In this document: positions 7,798 through 16,389 of the stretch, piece after piece
How positions within the stretch are numbered: position 1 is the stretch's first letter
Layout of the letters: the number at the start of each line of letters is the position of its first letter
Assembly: GCA_003963115.1 (NCBI GenBank)
Contig: RXJQ01000010.1
Coordinates: forward strand, 62,001 to 126,000
From: Burkholderiales bacterium
Lineage (GTDB): Bacteria; Pseudomonadota; Gammaproteobacteria; Burkholderiales; Burkholderiaceae_C
DNA length: 64,000 bases
Reading direction: 5' to 3'
Made by a program: the position numbers and the translations under genes
The notes under the pieces: model-generated
Database searches by the model: none
What the model saw: the letters and a program-made list of their open reading frames with translations, nothing else
Told to the model about the DNA's origin: nothing

Positions 7798-9162
7798 TCA
7801 AACCAGCGCGCGGCGGAAGTCGGCCAGCAGGCTGGCCAGATAGGTGTTGAACTTGGCCGCAGACGCGCCGTCAATGACACGGTGGTCGTAGCTCAGGCTC
7901 AGCGGCAGCATCAGACGCGGCTCGAAAGCCTGACCATTCCACACCGGCTTCATGGCCGAGCGGCACACGCCCAGGATGGCCACCTCGGGCGCATTGATGA
8001 TGGGTGTAAAGGTCGTGCCCCCGAAGCCGCCCAGTGACGAAATCGAGAACGTGCCGCCTTGCATCTCGCCAGGTGAGAGCTTGCCTTCGCGGGCCTTGGC
8101 TGCCAGCGCGGCGGTCTCACCAGCCAGTTGCGTCAGGCTCTTGCTGTCCACATCGCGGATGACGGGCACCACCAAGCCATTGGGCGTGTCGGCCGCAAAG
8201 CCGATGTGAACGTACTGCTTGAGCACCAGATCGTCGCCGTCGAGCGAGGCGTTGAACTGCGGGAACTTCTTCAAGGCCACCGCACAAGCCTTGAGCAGGA
8301 AGGCCAGCATGGTGAACTTGACACCCGCCTTGGCGTGCTCCTCATTGAGCTTGACGCGCAAGGCTTCCAGCTCGGTGATGTCAGCCTCGTCGTTGTTGGT
8401 GACGTGCGGGATACGCACCCAGTTGCGATGCAGGTTGGCACCCGAGATCTTCTTGATGCGCGACAGCGGCTGGCGCTCGATGGGGCCGTACTTGGCGAAG
8501 TCCACTGTGGGCCAGGGCAGCAGCGTCATGCCGCCCAGGTCGGCCGAGCCCGCGCCAGACGAGACGGCAGCAGCAGGCTGATCAGCACGAGCCATGACGC
8601 CTTTGACGAAGTTCTGCACGTCCACGTGGGTGATGCGGCCCTTGGGCCCCGTGCCCTGCACCTTTTGCAGGACCACGCCCAACTCGCGGGCAAAGCGGCG
8701 TACCGAGGGCGAGGCATGCGAGACGGCGCTCAGCGGTGCGGGTTCCGTGCCCGCCAAGGCCGCCGTGGGATGCGTACGTTCAGTGCTCGTGGGCACACTG
8801 GCGGGTGCGCTCGCTGCAACAGGAGCGGGAACAGGCGTAGCCACCGGCGCCAGCTCTGTGTTTGGCGCCACGGTGGGCGCTGGTGCGGAGGCTGCCGGCG
8901 CACCAGCCACCGCCGCCCCACCTTCAGCCGTCTCCAGCACCCCGATCACCGAGCCCTGGCTGACCTTGTCCCCCAGGCGCAGGCGCAACTCCTTGAGCAC
9001 CCCGCCCGTGGACGAGGGCACCTCCATGGAGGCCTTGTCAGATTCGATGGTGATCAGGCTTTGCTCGGCCTTGATGGCGTCGCCCGGTTTGACCAGCAAT
9101 TCAATCACCGCGGCATCGGACACATCGCCGATGTCGGGCACAGTCAGTTCAATCACAGCCAT
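7798..9162 (-). CDS. aceF: pyruvate dehydrogenase E2, dihydrolipoyllysine acetyltransferase
   Basis: 454 aa. One lipoyl domain (1-78, lipoyl lysine K43), a long Ala/Pro/Thr hinge, a peripheral-subunit-binding domain (about 150-185, ASPSVRRFARELGV) and the catalytic acyltransferase core ending in the active-site motif DHRVIDG. It transfers the acetyl group from the E1-TPP intermediate to CoA. The family often carries two or three lipoyl domains; here there is one in E2 and another on E3. It lies 24 nt downstream of aceE and 19 nt upstream of lpdA, so one transcript is likely. Confidence 0.96.
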   Translation of the reverse strand: MAVIELTVPDIGDVSDAAVIELLVKPGDAIKAEQSLITIESDKASMEVPSSTGGVLKELRLRLGDKVSQGSVIGVLETAEGGAAVAGAPAASAPAPTVAPNTELAPVATPVPAPVAASAPASVPTSTERTHPTAALAGTEPAPLSAVSHASPSVRRFARELGVVLQKVQGTGPKGRITHVDVQNFVKGVMARADQPAAAVSSGAGSADLGGMTLLPWPTVDFAKYGPIERQPLSRIKKISGANLHRNWVRIPHVTNNDEADITELEALRVKLNEEHAKAGVKFTMLAFLLKACAVALKKFPQFNASLDGDDLVLKQYVHIGFAADTPNGLVVPVIRDVDSKSLTQLAGETAALAAKAREGKLSPGEMQGGTFSISSLGGFGGTTFTPIINAPEVAILGVCRSAMKPVWNGQAFEPRLMLPLSLSYDHRVIDGASAAKFNTYLASLLADFRRALV

Positions 9163-9186
9163 GATGAGATTTCTGCCTTCCCCGCC

Positions 9187-11901
9187 TCAGGCGTACAGCG
9201 GGTTGATCTTGTTGGTGTCGATGCCGTACTTGGCGATCGCCTCTGCCACCTTGGCCAGCGGCAATTGGCCGTCGTCGGCCAAGCCCTTGAGCGCTGCCAC
9301 CACGATGTAGTGGCGGTTGACCTCGAAGTGCTCGCGCAGGCGGTAGCGGAAGTCGCTGCGGCCAAAACCGTCGGTGCCCAGTACCTTGTAGCTGCGCCCC
9401 TTGGGGATGTAGGCACGGATCTGCTCCGGCAAGGCTTTCACATAGTCGGTGGAGGCCACGACAGGCCCGCTGGTGCGGCCCAGTTGGCGTGTCACGAAAG
9501 GCACGCGCTGCTCGCCGGTGGGATGCAGCAGGTTGTGCCGCTCGGCATCCTGGCCCTCGCGCGCCAGCTGGTTGAAGCTCGGGCAGCTCCACACATGTGC
9601 GCCCACGCCCCAATCGGCTTCCAGCAGCTCCTTGGCCGCCATCGACTCACGCAAGATGGAGCCCGCGCCCAGCAGGTTGACCTGCAGCTTGCTCTTGGCC
9701 ACCACGGCCGCATCAGCCTCCTGCAGCTGGTACATGCCGGCGATGATCTCGGCTTCGGTACCCGCCTTCAGCCCCGGCTGCGCATAGTTCTCATTGAGCA
9801 GCGTCAGGTAATAGAAGACGTTCTCCTGCTTCTCCACCATGCGCTTGAGCCCGTCCTGGATGATGACGCCGACCTCGTGCGCGAAGGTCGGGTCATAGCT
9901 CAGGCAGTTGGGAATGGTGCCGGCCACGAGCTGGCTGTGGCCATCTTCGTGCTGCAGGCCTTCCCCGTTGAGCGTGGTGCGCCCCGACGTACCGCCCAGC
10001 AGGAAACCGCGCGCCTGCATGTCGCCAGCCGCCCAGGCCAGGTCGCCAACGCGCTGCAGTCCGAACATCGAGTAGTAGATGTAGAACGGGATCATCACGC
10101 GGTTGTTCGTCGAATAAGACGTCGCCGCCGCGATCCACGAGCTCATGCCGCCGGCCTCGTTGATGCCCTCCTGCAGGATCTGGCCCGCCTTGTCCTCGCG
10201 GTAGTACATGACCTGGTCCTTGTCGACCGGGGTGTACTTCTGGCCTTCGGGGGCATAGATGCCGATCTGGCGGAACAGGCCTTCCATGCCAAAGGTGCGG
10301 GCCTCATCCACCAGGATGGGTACCACGCGTGGGCCCAGGGCGGGATCGCGCAGCAAGGGGGTGAGGCAACGCACGAAGGCCTGCGTCGTGGAGATCTCGC
10401 GGCCTTCCTGAGTGGGCTCCAGCACCGACTGGAAGGCGCTCAGATCCGGCACCAGCAAGGTTTCTTCGGCCTTGGGACGGCGCTTGGGCAGGTAGCCACC
10501 CAGGGCCTGGCGGCGCTCGTGCAGATAGGTCATCTCCGGCGTGTGCTCGGCCGGCTTGATGAAGGGCAGCTTGGCGATGTCCTCGTCGGCCACCGGGATG
10601 TTGAAGCGGTCGCGGAAGGCCTTGATGTCCTCGTCCGTGAGCTTTTTGGTCTGGTGCGCGGTGTTCTTGCCTTCACCGCTCTTGCCCATGCCAAAGCCCT
10701 TGACGGTCTTGATCAGCAACACCGTGGGCTGGCCCGTGTGGTTGGCCGCCGCGTGGTAGGCGGCATACACCTTCTGCGGATCATGGCCGCCGCGGTTGAG
10801 GCGCCAGATGTCATCGTCCGACAGGCGCGCCACCATTTCCAGCGTCTTGGGGTCGCGGCCAAAGAAATGCTTGCGCACGAAGGCGCCGTCATTGGCCTTG
10901 CAGGCCTGGTAGTCGCCGTCGACCATCTCCATCATGATGCGCCGCAGCGTGCCGTCCTTGTCGCGCGCCAGCAGTGGGTCCCAGTACGAGCCCCACAGCA
11001 GCTTGATCACATTCCAGCCCGCGCCGCGGAACTCGCCTTCGAGTTCCTGCACGATCTTGCCGTTGCCCCGCACAGGGCCGTCCAGGCGCTGCAGGTTGCA
11101 GTTGACGACGAAGATGAGGTTGTCGAGCTTCTCGCGCGCGGCCAGTCCGATGGCGCCCAGCGATTCGGGCTCGTCCATCTCGCCGTCGCCGCAGAACACC
11201 CAGACCTTGCGCTTGGACGTATCCGCGATGCCACGGGCATGCAGGTATTTGAGAAAGCGCGCCTGGTAGATCGCCATGATCGGGCCCAGGCCCATGGAGA
11301 CGGTCGGGAACTGCCAGAACTCGGGCATCAGCTTGGGGTGCGGGTAGCTGGAGAGCCCCTTGCCGCCGACTTCCTGGCGGAAGTTCTCCAGTTGCGCCTC
11401 GGTGATGCGCCCTTCCAGGAACGCACGGGCGTAGATGCCAGGCGCCGAATGCCCTTGTATATAGAGCAGGTCACCGCCATGACCTTCATGGTCGCCGTGC
11501 CAGAAGTGGTTGAAGCCGCAGCCCAGCATGGTCGCCAGCGAGGCAAACGAGGAAATGTGGCCGCCCAGGTCGCCGCCGTCAGCAGGGTTATGGCGGTTGG
11601 CGCGCACCACCATGGCCATGGCATTCCAGCGCATGTAAGCGCGCAGGCGCTCTTCCATCTCCAGATTGCCCGGGCAGTGCGCCTCGTCTTCGACCGCGAT
11701 GGTGTTCACGTAGGCCGTGGTCGCCGAAAACGGCATGTCGATGCCGGCCTGGCGGGCGTGGTCCAGCAAGGTTTCCAGCAGGTCGTGGGCGCGGGCGCGG
11801 CCCTCTGTCTCGATGACGCCACTGAGGGCATCCAGCCATTCGCGGGTTTCCTGGGGATCCATGTCCATGGATGCGGACGGGATTGGATCGAGTGCAGACA
11901 T
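9187..11901 (-). CDS. aceE: pyruvate dehydrogenase E1 component, homodimeric type
   Basis: 904 aa, close to the 887 aa of the E. coli enzyme. The thiamine diphosphate site is visible as GDGEMDEPES with NCNLQRLDGPV about 30 residues on. It decarboxylates pyruvate and reductively acetylates the E2 lipoyl arm, feeding acetyl-CoA to the TCA cycle. AGGAG stands 10 nt before the ATG. First gene of aceE-aceF-lpdA. Its 5' leader contains a 7-bp inverted repeat (11924-11951), and the divergent gene is a sensor kinase, so transcriptional control by pyruvate or redox state is plausible but unproven. Confidence 0.97.
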   Translation of the reverse strand: MSALDPIPSASMDMDPQETREWLDALSGVIETEGRARAHDLLETLLDHARQAGIDMPFSATTAYVNTIAVEDEAHCPGNLEMEERLRAYMRWNAMAMVVRANRHNPADGGDLGGHISSFASLATMLGCGFNHFWHGDHEGHGGDLLYIQGHSAPGIYARAFLEGRITEAQLENFRQEVGGKGLSSYPHPKLMPEFWQFPTVSMGLGPIMAIYQARFLKYLHARGIADTSKRKVWVFCGDGEMDEPESLGAIGLAAREKLDNLIFVVNCNLQRLDGPVRGNGKIVQELEGEFRGAGWNVIKLLWGSYWDPLLARDKDGTLRRIMMEMVDGDYQACKANDGAFVRKHFFGRDPKTLEMVARLSDDDIWRLNRGGHDPQKVYAAYHAAANHTGQPTVLLIKTVKGFGMGKSGEGKNTAHQTKKLTDEDIKAFRDRFNIPVADEDIAKLPFIKPAEHTPEMTYLHERRQALGGYLPKRRPKAEETLLVPDLSAFQSVLEPTQEGREISTTQAFVRCLTPLLRDPALGPRVVPILVDEARTFGMEGLFRQIGIYAPEGQKYTPVDKDQVMYYREDKAGQILQEGINEAGGMSSWIAAATSYSTNNRVMIPFYIYYSMFGLQRVGDLAWAAGDMQARGFLLGGTSGRTTLNGEGLQHEDGHSQLVAGTIPNCLSYDPTFAHEVGVIIQDGLKRMVEKQENVFYYLTLLNENYAQPGLKAGTEAEIIAGMYQLQEADAAVVAKSKLQVNLLGAGSILRESMAAKELLEADWGVGAHVWSCPSFNQLAREGQDAERHNLLHPTGEQRVPFVTRQLGRTSGPVVASTDYVKALPEQIRAYIPKGRSYKVLGTDGFGRSDFRYRLREHFEVNRHYIVVAALKGLADDGQLPLAKVAEAIAKYGIDTNKINPLYA

Positions 11902-11923
11902 TGGTTCAGTCTCCTGTTGATGA

Positions 11924-11951
11924 GGCTTATTTCACAGTATGGACATAAGCC
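11924..11951. promoter_or_regulatory. inverted repeat in the aceE leader, candidate operator
   Basis: GGCTTAT (11924-11930) and ATAAGCC (11945-11951) form a perfect 7-bp inverted repeat with a 14-nt spacer, starting 22 nt upstream of the aceE start codon. It does not match the E. coli PdhR consensus. It could be a protein site for the neighbouring regulator or an mRNA hairpin near the aceE ribosome-binding site. Confidence 0.4.
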
Positions 11952-12090
11952 GGAAGCTCGCTGGCGTCGATAAACGCCGCAAACTAGGACGCCTCAAAGC
12001 GATTGGGTAGGCTGCGCTTTGCATGCTGCGGGAAATATACGCTCGAACCGCGTCGCTCAAATTGTGGGAGACCACACCGATAATTTCGTC

Positions 12091-14676
12091 ATGACTTTTT
12101 CCGCATCCACCAACTCCCCGGCGAATTTGCCTCTGGCAGCCCCCGGTCAGACCAACCGCTTGTTCTGGCGCTGGTGGCGCAAGCAGTCCCCTTCGCAGCA
12201 AGACCGGTATGCCACGCTGGGGCCGCTGGTTTCCGTGCTGCTGTTCCTGGCGGCGATCATTGCCGCGTTCTGGTATTTGCGTAATGAGGAGCTGGAGCGG
12301 GAGCAGGAGTCGGTAAAACGCGACACCGAGGTGGTTCAGCAACAGATCCGCCTGCGCCTGATCGAAAACCAGGAGCAGTTGCTGCGCCTGGGCCGCGAAA
12401 TCAGCGTCAAGGCCGTCACGCCCGAGCAGTTCATGCGCCAGGCTGGCGACTTCGTTCGGGCCCGCCCCGAGGTTATCAGCGTCTCGTGGGTGCAGGCCGA
12501 CGAGAGCGTCAAGGCCGCGCGCACCACCTTGAGTCTGCCGCTCGACCCGGGTCAGGCCATGGACATGGACCCGCTGGGCGGGCATACCGAGCCCTACGAC
12601 CCGCTGCACATCAGCAAGGAGCCGCAAAGCGCCTTTCGGCTGGCCCGTGAGCGCAACCAGCCCATCTATTCCAAGCCTTACGCCAACCAGATGGGCGGCA
12701 AGGTCATCCAGGTTCACATCCCGCTGATCGACCGCAGTGGCTTCATCGGCACCTTGGTGACCGAGTACTCGCTGGACTCCCTGCTGCGCTACCTGGTCCC
12801 CCGCGAGGTATCGGGGCGCCATGCCATGGGCCTGATCCAGGCTGACGGCGACATACTGACCAGCACCGTGGGCGGTGACGGCTCGGCGGTCAAGCCCACC
12901 TTCGTCTACGACGTCATCGTCACCCCGGTTGGCAACGGCCTGATGCTGCGCGGCATGGGGTTCAGAACCTCGTCCAACTTGATCGGCAACACGCTCTTTT
13001 GGATGGTGGTGGCGCTCTCGGCCCTGACGGTCTGGACGCTGATGGGCACTTTGCGCCACATGCGGCGGCGCTCCCAGATCCAGAAGACGCTGGTGCAGGA
13101 GACCAACTTCCGCCGGGCGATGGAGAACTCCATGCTCACCGGCATGCGCACCATCGACCTGGAAGGCCGCATCACCTACGTGAACCCCGCCTTCTGCGCC
13201 ATGACCGGCTTTTCTGAGGAAGAGCTGATCGGCTGTGTGCCGCCCTACCCCTACTGGCCCAAGGACCGGCTGGACGAATTCAACCGCATGTTCCAGCAAG
13301 AGCTGCTGGGCCGCAGCCCCATGGGGGGCATCGAGGTGGTGATGCAGCGGCGTGACGGCAGCCAGTTCGACGCCCGCATGTACGTCTCGCCCCTGATCGA
13401 CGCCCAGGGCGACCAGACCGGCTGGATGACATCCGTCACCAACATCACCGAGGCCAAGCGCGTGCGCGACCAGCTCACCGCCGCCCACGAACGCTTCACC
13501 ACCGTGCTGGAAGGGCTGGACGCGGCCGTGTCCGTGGTGTCCGTCCAACGCGGGGAGCTTCTGTTTGCCAACCGTTCCTACCGCCTGTGGTTCGGCGCCA
13601 ACCCGGACGCCCACAGCCAGCTCACGGGCGGGGAAATCACACCAGACGAAGTGCTTGACGGCGATGAATCCGTCGACCACTTCGGCGGCTTGCCCACCCA
13701 GGCGCTCACCAATGCCGGCAGCGACACCCGTGAAATCTTCATGGACAGCGTCCAGAAATGGTTCGACGTGCGCGCTCGCTACGTGCAGTGGACCGACGGC
13801 CACCTGGCCCAGATGCTGATCGCCACCGACATCACGGTACGCAAGCAGGCCGAGGAAGCCGCCGCCCGTCAGGCCGAGAAATCGCAGTTCACCAGCCGAC
13901 TGATCACCATGGGCGAAATGGCCTCCACCGTGGCGCACGAGCTCAACCAGCCGCTTGCGGCCATCTCCAACTATTGCAGCGGCCTGATCAGCCGCGTGCA
14001 GAACGGCAACATCGACAACGAGCAGTTGGTGGGCGCGCTGGAGAAAACCTCCCGCCAGGCGCAACGGGCCGGCCAGATCATCCACCGCATCCGCCAGTTC
14101 GTGAAGCGCAGCGAGCCCCAGCGCCAACCAGCCAAGGTGCGCGACATCACCGACGCCGTGTTGGAGCTGGCCGTCTTCGAGATGAAGCGCCGCCGCGTGA
14201 CGCTCAACTCCATGGTCGCCAACCGCCTGCCGACCATCATGGCCGACCCCATCCTGATCGAGCAGGTGCTGCTCAACCTGCTGAAAAACGCCGCCGAGGC
14301 CATCGACTCGGCCCAGATGCCGCAATCGCGCCGCATCATCGATTTGCGGGTGCAGCAACGCAAGACCGAAGAACTCGGCCAGGTCATCGAATTCACCGTC
14401 ACCGACGGCGGTCCGGGCATGAAAGAGGAGATGCTTTCGCGACTTTTTGAGGCTTTTCACTCAACCAAGGCCGAGGGCCTAGGGATAGGCCTTAGTCTTT
14501 GTCGCTCCATCATCGAGTCACATCATGGTCGTATCAAGGCCGAGAACATCTACAATGAGGCCATGGTTGCGGGGTGTCGTTTCACGTTCACCCTGCCCGT
14601 AGACAGTGGGGCTGACACGGATTTCTCCGATACGGTCACTCCCCCTTCCAACGACTTACTTGCCGATAACCCATGA
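12091..14676 (+). CDS. membrane PAS-domain sensor histidine kinase
   Basis: 861 aa from the ATG at 12091. A first transmembrane helix lies at about residues 37-60 and a second near 295-318, enclosing an extracytoplasmic sensor region of about 230 residues. Two PAS domains follow (about 335-450 and 465-590). The HisKA motif STVAHELNQPL has the phosphorylated H616, and the HATPase domain shows DGGPGMKEE and the GLGIGLSLC box. The stop overlaps the next gene by ATGA, so kinase and regulator are translationally coupled. The layout matches FixL/DctB-like kinases paired with FixJ-type regulators. The frame also extends upstream to 12019. Divergence from aceE suggests a link to pyruvate metabolism, which is inference. 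Confidence 0.92.
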   Translation: MTFSASTNSPANLPLAAPGQTNRLFWRWWRKQSPSQQDRYATLGPLVSVLLFLAAIIAAFWYLRNEELEREQESVKRDTEVVQQQIRLRLIENQEQLLRLGREISVKAVTPEQFMRQAGDFVRARPEVISVSWVQADESVKAARTTLSLPLDPGQAMDMDPLGGHTEPYDPLHISKEPQSAFRLARERNQPIYSKPYANQMGGKVIQVHIPLIDRSGFIGTLVTEYSLDSLLRYLVPREVSGRHAMGLIQADGDILTSTVGGDGSAVKPTFVYDVIVTPVGNGLMLRGMGFRTSSNLIGNTLFWMVVALSALTVWTLMGTLRHMRRRSQIQKTLVQETNFRRAMENSMLTGMRTIDLEGRITYVNPAFCAMTGFSEEELIGCVPPYPYWPKDRLDEFNRMFQQELLGRSPMGGIEVVMQRRDGSQFDARMYVSPLIDAQGDQTGWMTSVTNITEAKRVRDQLTAAHERFTTVLEGLDAAVSVVSVQRGELLFANRSYRLWFGANPDAHSQLTGGEITPDEVLDGDESVDHFGGLPTQALTNAGSDTREIFMDSVQKWFDVRARYVQWTDGHLAQMLIATDITVRKQAEEAAARQAEKSQFTSRLITMGEMASTVAHELNQPLAAISNYCSGLISRVQNGNIDNEQLVGALEKTSRQAQRAGQIIHRIRQFVKRSEPQRQPAKVRDITDAVLELAVFEMKRRRVTLNSMVANRLPTIMADPILIEQVLLNLLKNAAEAIDSAQMPQSRRIIDLRVQQRKTEELGQVIEFTVTDGGPGMKEEMLSRLFEAFHSTKAEGLGIGLSLCRSIIESHHGRIKAENIYNEAMVAGCRFTFTLPVDSGADTDFSDTVTPPSNDLLADNP

Positions 14677-15320
14677 GCTTGATCCCCAAAAAAGGCACTG
14701 TGTATGTGGTTGATGACGACGAGGCCGTGCGCGACTCGTTGCAGTGGCTGCTGGAAGGCAAGGACTACCGCGTCCGTTGCTTCGATTCCGCGGAATCGTT
14801 CTTGGCACGCTTCGACCCCCGCGAGGTGGCCTGCCTGATCGCGGACATCCGCATGGACGGCATGAGCGGCCTGGAGCTGCAAGACAAGTTGCTGGAGCGC
14901 AAGTCGCCCCTGCCCATCGTGTTCATCACCGGCCATGGCGACGTGCCCATGGCCGTGAACACCATGAAAAAGGGCGCGATGGACTTCATCGAGAAGCCCT
15001 TCAAGGAAGACGCCCTGGTCGCTCTGGTCGAGCGCATGCTGGATCAGGCCCGCACCGCCTTCTCACAGTCGCAGGAAGCCGCCAGCCGCGAAGCCCTGCT
15101 CTCGAGACTGACCACGCGTGAAGCCCAGGTGCTGGAGCGCATCGTGGCAGGCCGCCTGAACAAGCAGATCGCCGATGACCTGGGTATCTCCATCAAGACG
15201 GTGGAAGCCCACCGTGCCAACGTGATGGAAAAGCTCAACGCCAACACGGTGGCTGACCTGCTCAAGATCGCCCTGGGTGCCAACGCCCCGGCTGCCGGCG
15301 GCGCGCCTGCCACCAAGTAA
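14673..15320 (+). CDS. FixJ/NarL-type response regulator
   Basis: 215 aa. The receiver domain (about 8-120) has the acidic pocket DDDE, phosphoacceptor D58 in ADIRMDGMSG and the conserved lysine in IEKPF. A LuxR-type HTH (about 148-207) carries LTTREAQVLERIVAGRLNK and the recognition segment ISIKTVEAHRANVM. It starts inside the kinase stop codon (ATGA) and is therefore its cognate partner. It is probably a transcription activator; the targets are not visible, although the divergent aceE promoter is the nearest candidate. A strong terminator follows. Confidence 0.93.
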   Translation: MSLIPKKGTVYVVDDDEAVRDSLQWLLEGKDYRVRCFDSAESFLARFDPREVACLIADIRMDGMSGLELQDKLLERKSPLPIVFITGHGDVPMAVNTMKKGAMDFIEKPFKEDALVALVERMLDQARTAFSQSQEAASREALLSRLTTREAQVLERIVAGRLNKQIADDLGISIKTVEAHRANVMEKLNANTVADLLKIALGANAPAAGGAPATK

Positions 15321-15410
15321 GCCACATCAGATCGATCGAGGTCCAAAGCCAATACCTCTGACCAAAGACGGCCTGGACCTGTCTGGCCATCTCATCCAAG
15401 ACCTCACCTG

Positions 15411-15446
15411 AAAGGCCGCCCCACTCTGCCGTGGCGGCCTTTTGCT
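15411..15446 (+). terminator. intrinsic terminator after the two-component pair
   Basis: AAAGGCCGCC (15411-15420) pairs perfectly with GGCGGCCTTT (15433-15442) over a 12-nt loop, followed by a T-rich tail TTGCTTTTA. It separates the response regulator from folD. Confidence 0.85.
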
Positions 15447-15495
15447 TTTAGTTATTTGCATTCAATCCCCCGTTCAGCCTCCCCCGGAGCAGCCC

Positions 15496-16359
15496 ATGAC
15501 AGCCCAACTCATCGACGGCAACGCCCTGTCCAAACAATTGCGCGGTGAAGTCGCCACCCGCGCAGCCAAGCTCACCGCCTTGGGGCTCAAGCCCGGCCTG
15601 GCCGTGATCCTCGTGGGCGACAACCCCGCCAGCCAGGTCTATGTGCGCAACAAGGTCAAGGCCTGCGAGGACAGCGGCCTGAACTCCGTGCTGGAAAAGT
15701 ACGACGCGGCCATGACCGAGGCCGAGCTGCTGGCCCGGGTCGAAGCGCTAAACAATGACCCGGCCATTCACGGCATCCTGGTCCAGCTGCCTCTGCCCAA
15801 GCACATCGACGACCACAAGGTCATCGAAGCCATCTCTCCGCTCAAGGACGTGGACGGCTTCCACGTGGCCAGCGCGGGCGCCTTGATGGTGGGCGAGCCC
15901 GGCTTCAAGGCCTGTACGCCCTATGGCTGCATGAAGATGCTGGAATCCATCGGCATGAAGGACCTGCGCGGCAAGCACGCCGTGGTGATCGGGCGCTCCA
16001 ACATCGTCGGCAAGCCTATGGCCATGATGCTGCTGGCAGCCAACGCCACCGTCACGGTCACGCACAGCGGCACGGCTGATCTGGCCCATCACACCCGCCA
16101 GGCCGACGTTGTCGTGGCGGCGGTGGGCAAGCGCAATGTGCTCACCGCCGACATGGTCAAGCCTGGTGCCGTGGTCATCGACGTGGGCATGAACCGCGAT
16201 GAAGAAGGCAAGCTCTGCGGCGACGTGGACTTTGCCGGCGTCAAGGACGTGGCCGGCTGGATTACCCCGGTTCCCGGCGGTGTCGGCCCGATGACGATTA
16301 CCATGCTGTTGGTCAACACCATCGAAGCCGCGGAACGCGTCGCGGCTGCCCGCGTCTAA
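15496..16359 (+). CDS. folD: bifunctional methylenetetrahydrofolate dehydrogenase / cyclohydrolase
   Basis: 287 aa, the normal FolD length. The active-site lysine motif [11 protein letters not shown], the signature PLPKHI and the Rossmann segment [14 protein letters not shown] are present, as is the C-terminal [10 protein letters not shown]. It interconverts methylene-, methenyl- and formyl-THF with NADP and supplies formyl groups for purine and fMet synthesis. GGAG precedes the ATG at 15496; the frame extends 18 codons further upstream into the terminator region, which argues against a longer start. Confidence 0.96.
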   Translation: MTAQLIDGNALSKQLRGEVATRAAKLTALGLKPGLAVILVGDNPASQVYVRNKVKACEDSGLNSVLEKYDAAMTEAELLARVEALNNDPAIHGILVQLPLPKHIDDHKVIEAISPLKDVDGFHVASAGALMVGEPGFKACTPYGCMKMLESIGMKDLRGKHAVVIGRSNIVGKPMAMMLLAANATVTVTHSGTADLAHHTRQADVVVAAVGKRNVLTADMVKPGAVVIDVGMNRDEEGKLCGDVDFAGVKDVAGWITPVPGGVGPMTITMLLVNTIEAAERVAAARV

Positions 16360-16389
16360 AGCACAACTCCATCGGCATATCAGGACACC

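Noticed and set aside
5898-7850. Plus-strand open frame of 650 codons opposite lpdA
   Set aside because: Antisense to a complete lipoyl-E3 enzyme; no recognisable domain.
8128-11973. Plus-strand open frame of about 1281 codons opposite aceF/aceE
   Set aside because: It is antisense to two genes with clear catalytic motifs; its translation is rich in His, Arg, Gln and Val with no domain. Long antisense frames are normal where third codon positions are GC-rich.
12063-12090. GATAAT (12079-12084) just before the kinase ATG as a promoter for a leaderless mRNA
   Set aside because: There is no acceptable -35 element at 16-18 bp upstream, so the match may be chance.
11932-14460. Minus-strand open frame of 842 codons opposite the sensor kinase
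   Set aside because: Antisense shadow; the plus-strand kinase has HisKA and HATPase motifs and a coupled regulator.
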